Assembly (NCBI GenBank): GCA_902557705.1 | Contig: CACEBI010000004.1 | Span: forward strand, 25,371 to 89,370 | Reading direction: 5' to 3' | Length of the DNA: 64,000 nucleotides | DNA from: an uncultured SAR86 cluster bacterium | GTDB taxonomy: Bacteria; Pseudomonadota; Gammaproteobacteria; Magnimaribacterales; D2472 | In this document: positions 63,992 through 64,000 of the stretch, piece by piece | How positions within the stretch are numbered: the first letter of the stretch is position 1 | Layout of the letters: each line of letters opens with the position of its first letter | Position numbers and translations under genes: made by a program | Notes under the pieces: generated by a model | The model's input: only the letters and a program-made list of their open reading frames with translations | What the model was told of the DNA's origin: nothing | The model's database searches: none

Positions 63992-64000
63992 ACATTTTTT

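Overview
The window is a contiguous piece of a compact, AT-rich gammaproteobacterial chromosome. Gene content and order fit a streamlined marine lineage of the SAR86 type. That placement is an inference from three things: gammaproteobacterial synteny blocks (purN-purM / DUF2066-CDP-alcohol transferase-hda; gloB / rnhA-dnaQ; tig-clpP-clpX-lon-hupB), very short or negative intergenic distances, and large TonB-dependent receptors in a low-GC genome. I see no prophage, insertion sequence, CRISPR array or rRNA operon.

Layout. 1-9.4 kb: the end of exonuclease I, tRNA-Val(GAC), a tiny blue-copper cassette (pseudoazurin plus two single-span microproteins), a beta-lactamase-fold hydrolase, an SLC13 permease with TrkA-C domains, an MscS channel, a YwaF-like membrane protein, a DsbD-type reductase and an Hsp20 chaperone with a heat-shock-like promoter. 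9.5-18.2 kb: information-processing and nucleotide genes (recX, dnaX, recR, dcd, purN, purM, hda) with envelope proteins of the DUF3108, DUF2066 and glycine-zipper types. 18.2-25 kb: sppA, wrbA, a TlpA-like thioredoxin, an M23 peptidase, xseA, a DMT exporter and a beta-carbonic anhydrase. 25-33.3 kb: five tRNAs (Val-TAC, Asp, Pro, Arg, His) placed directly before protein genes, with htpG, gpsA, folD, trhO, a GST and glutamate dehydrogenase. 33.3-41.2 kb: the protein quality-control block tig-clpP-clpX-lon-hupB-ppiD. 41.2-44.9 kb: an oligopeptide-type ABC importer without ATPase genes. 44.9-49.7 kb: mltD, gloB, rnhA, dnaQ, gltX. 49.7-58.4 kb: a LysR regulator divergent from a TonB-dependent receptor, then an SLC13 carrier, gamma-glutamyltransferase and an M20 amidohydrolase, plausibly one nutrient-scavenging locus. 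58.4-64 kb: a methyltransferase, fabI, a second TonB-dependent receptor and an indoleamine-dioxygenase-family protein.

How it fits together. Most of the window is housekeeping: replication-clamp loading and regulation (DnaX, Hda), repair (SbcB, RecR, RecX, XseA), proteostasis (Hsp20, HtpG, Tig, ClpXP, Lon, PpiD, SppA) and envelope maintenance (MltD, M23, DsbD). The accessory signal is in uptake and periplasmic hydrolysis of peptide-like or gamma-glutamyl substrates. The points most worth a second look are the microprotein/pseudoazurin cassette, a likely slippage site in dnaX at the end of domain III, trhO lying behind its probable substrate tRNA-Pro(UGG), a LysR-type palindrome on the regulator's own start codon, and a 23-bp tandem duplication that rewrote the end of a DUF4389 gene. 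Eight of ten directly convergent gene pairs overlap at their ends.
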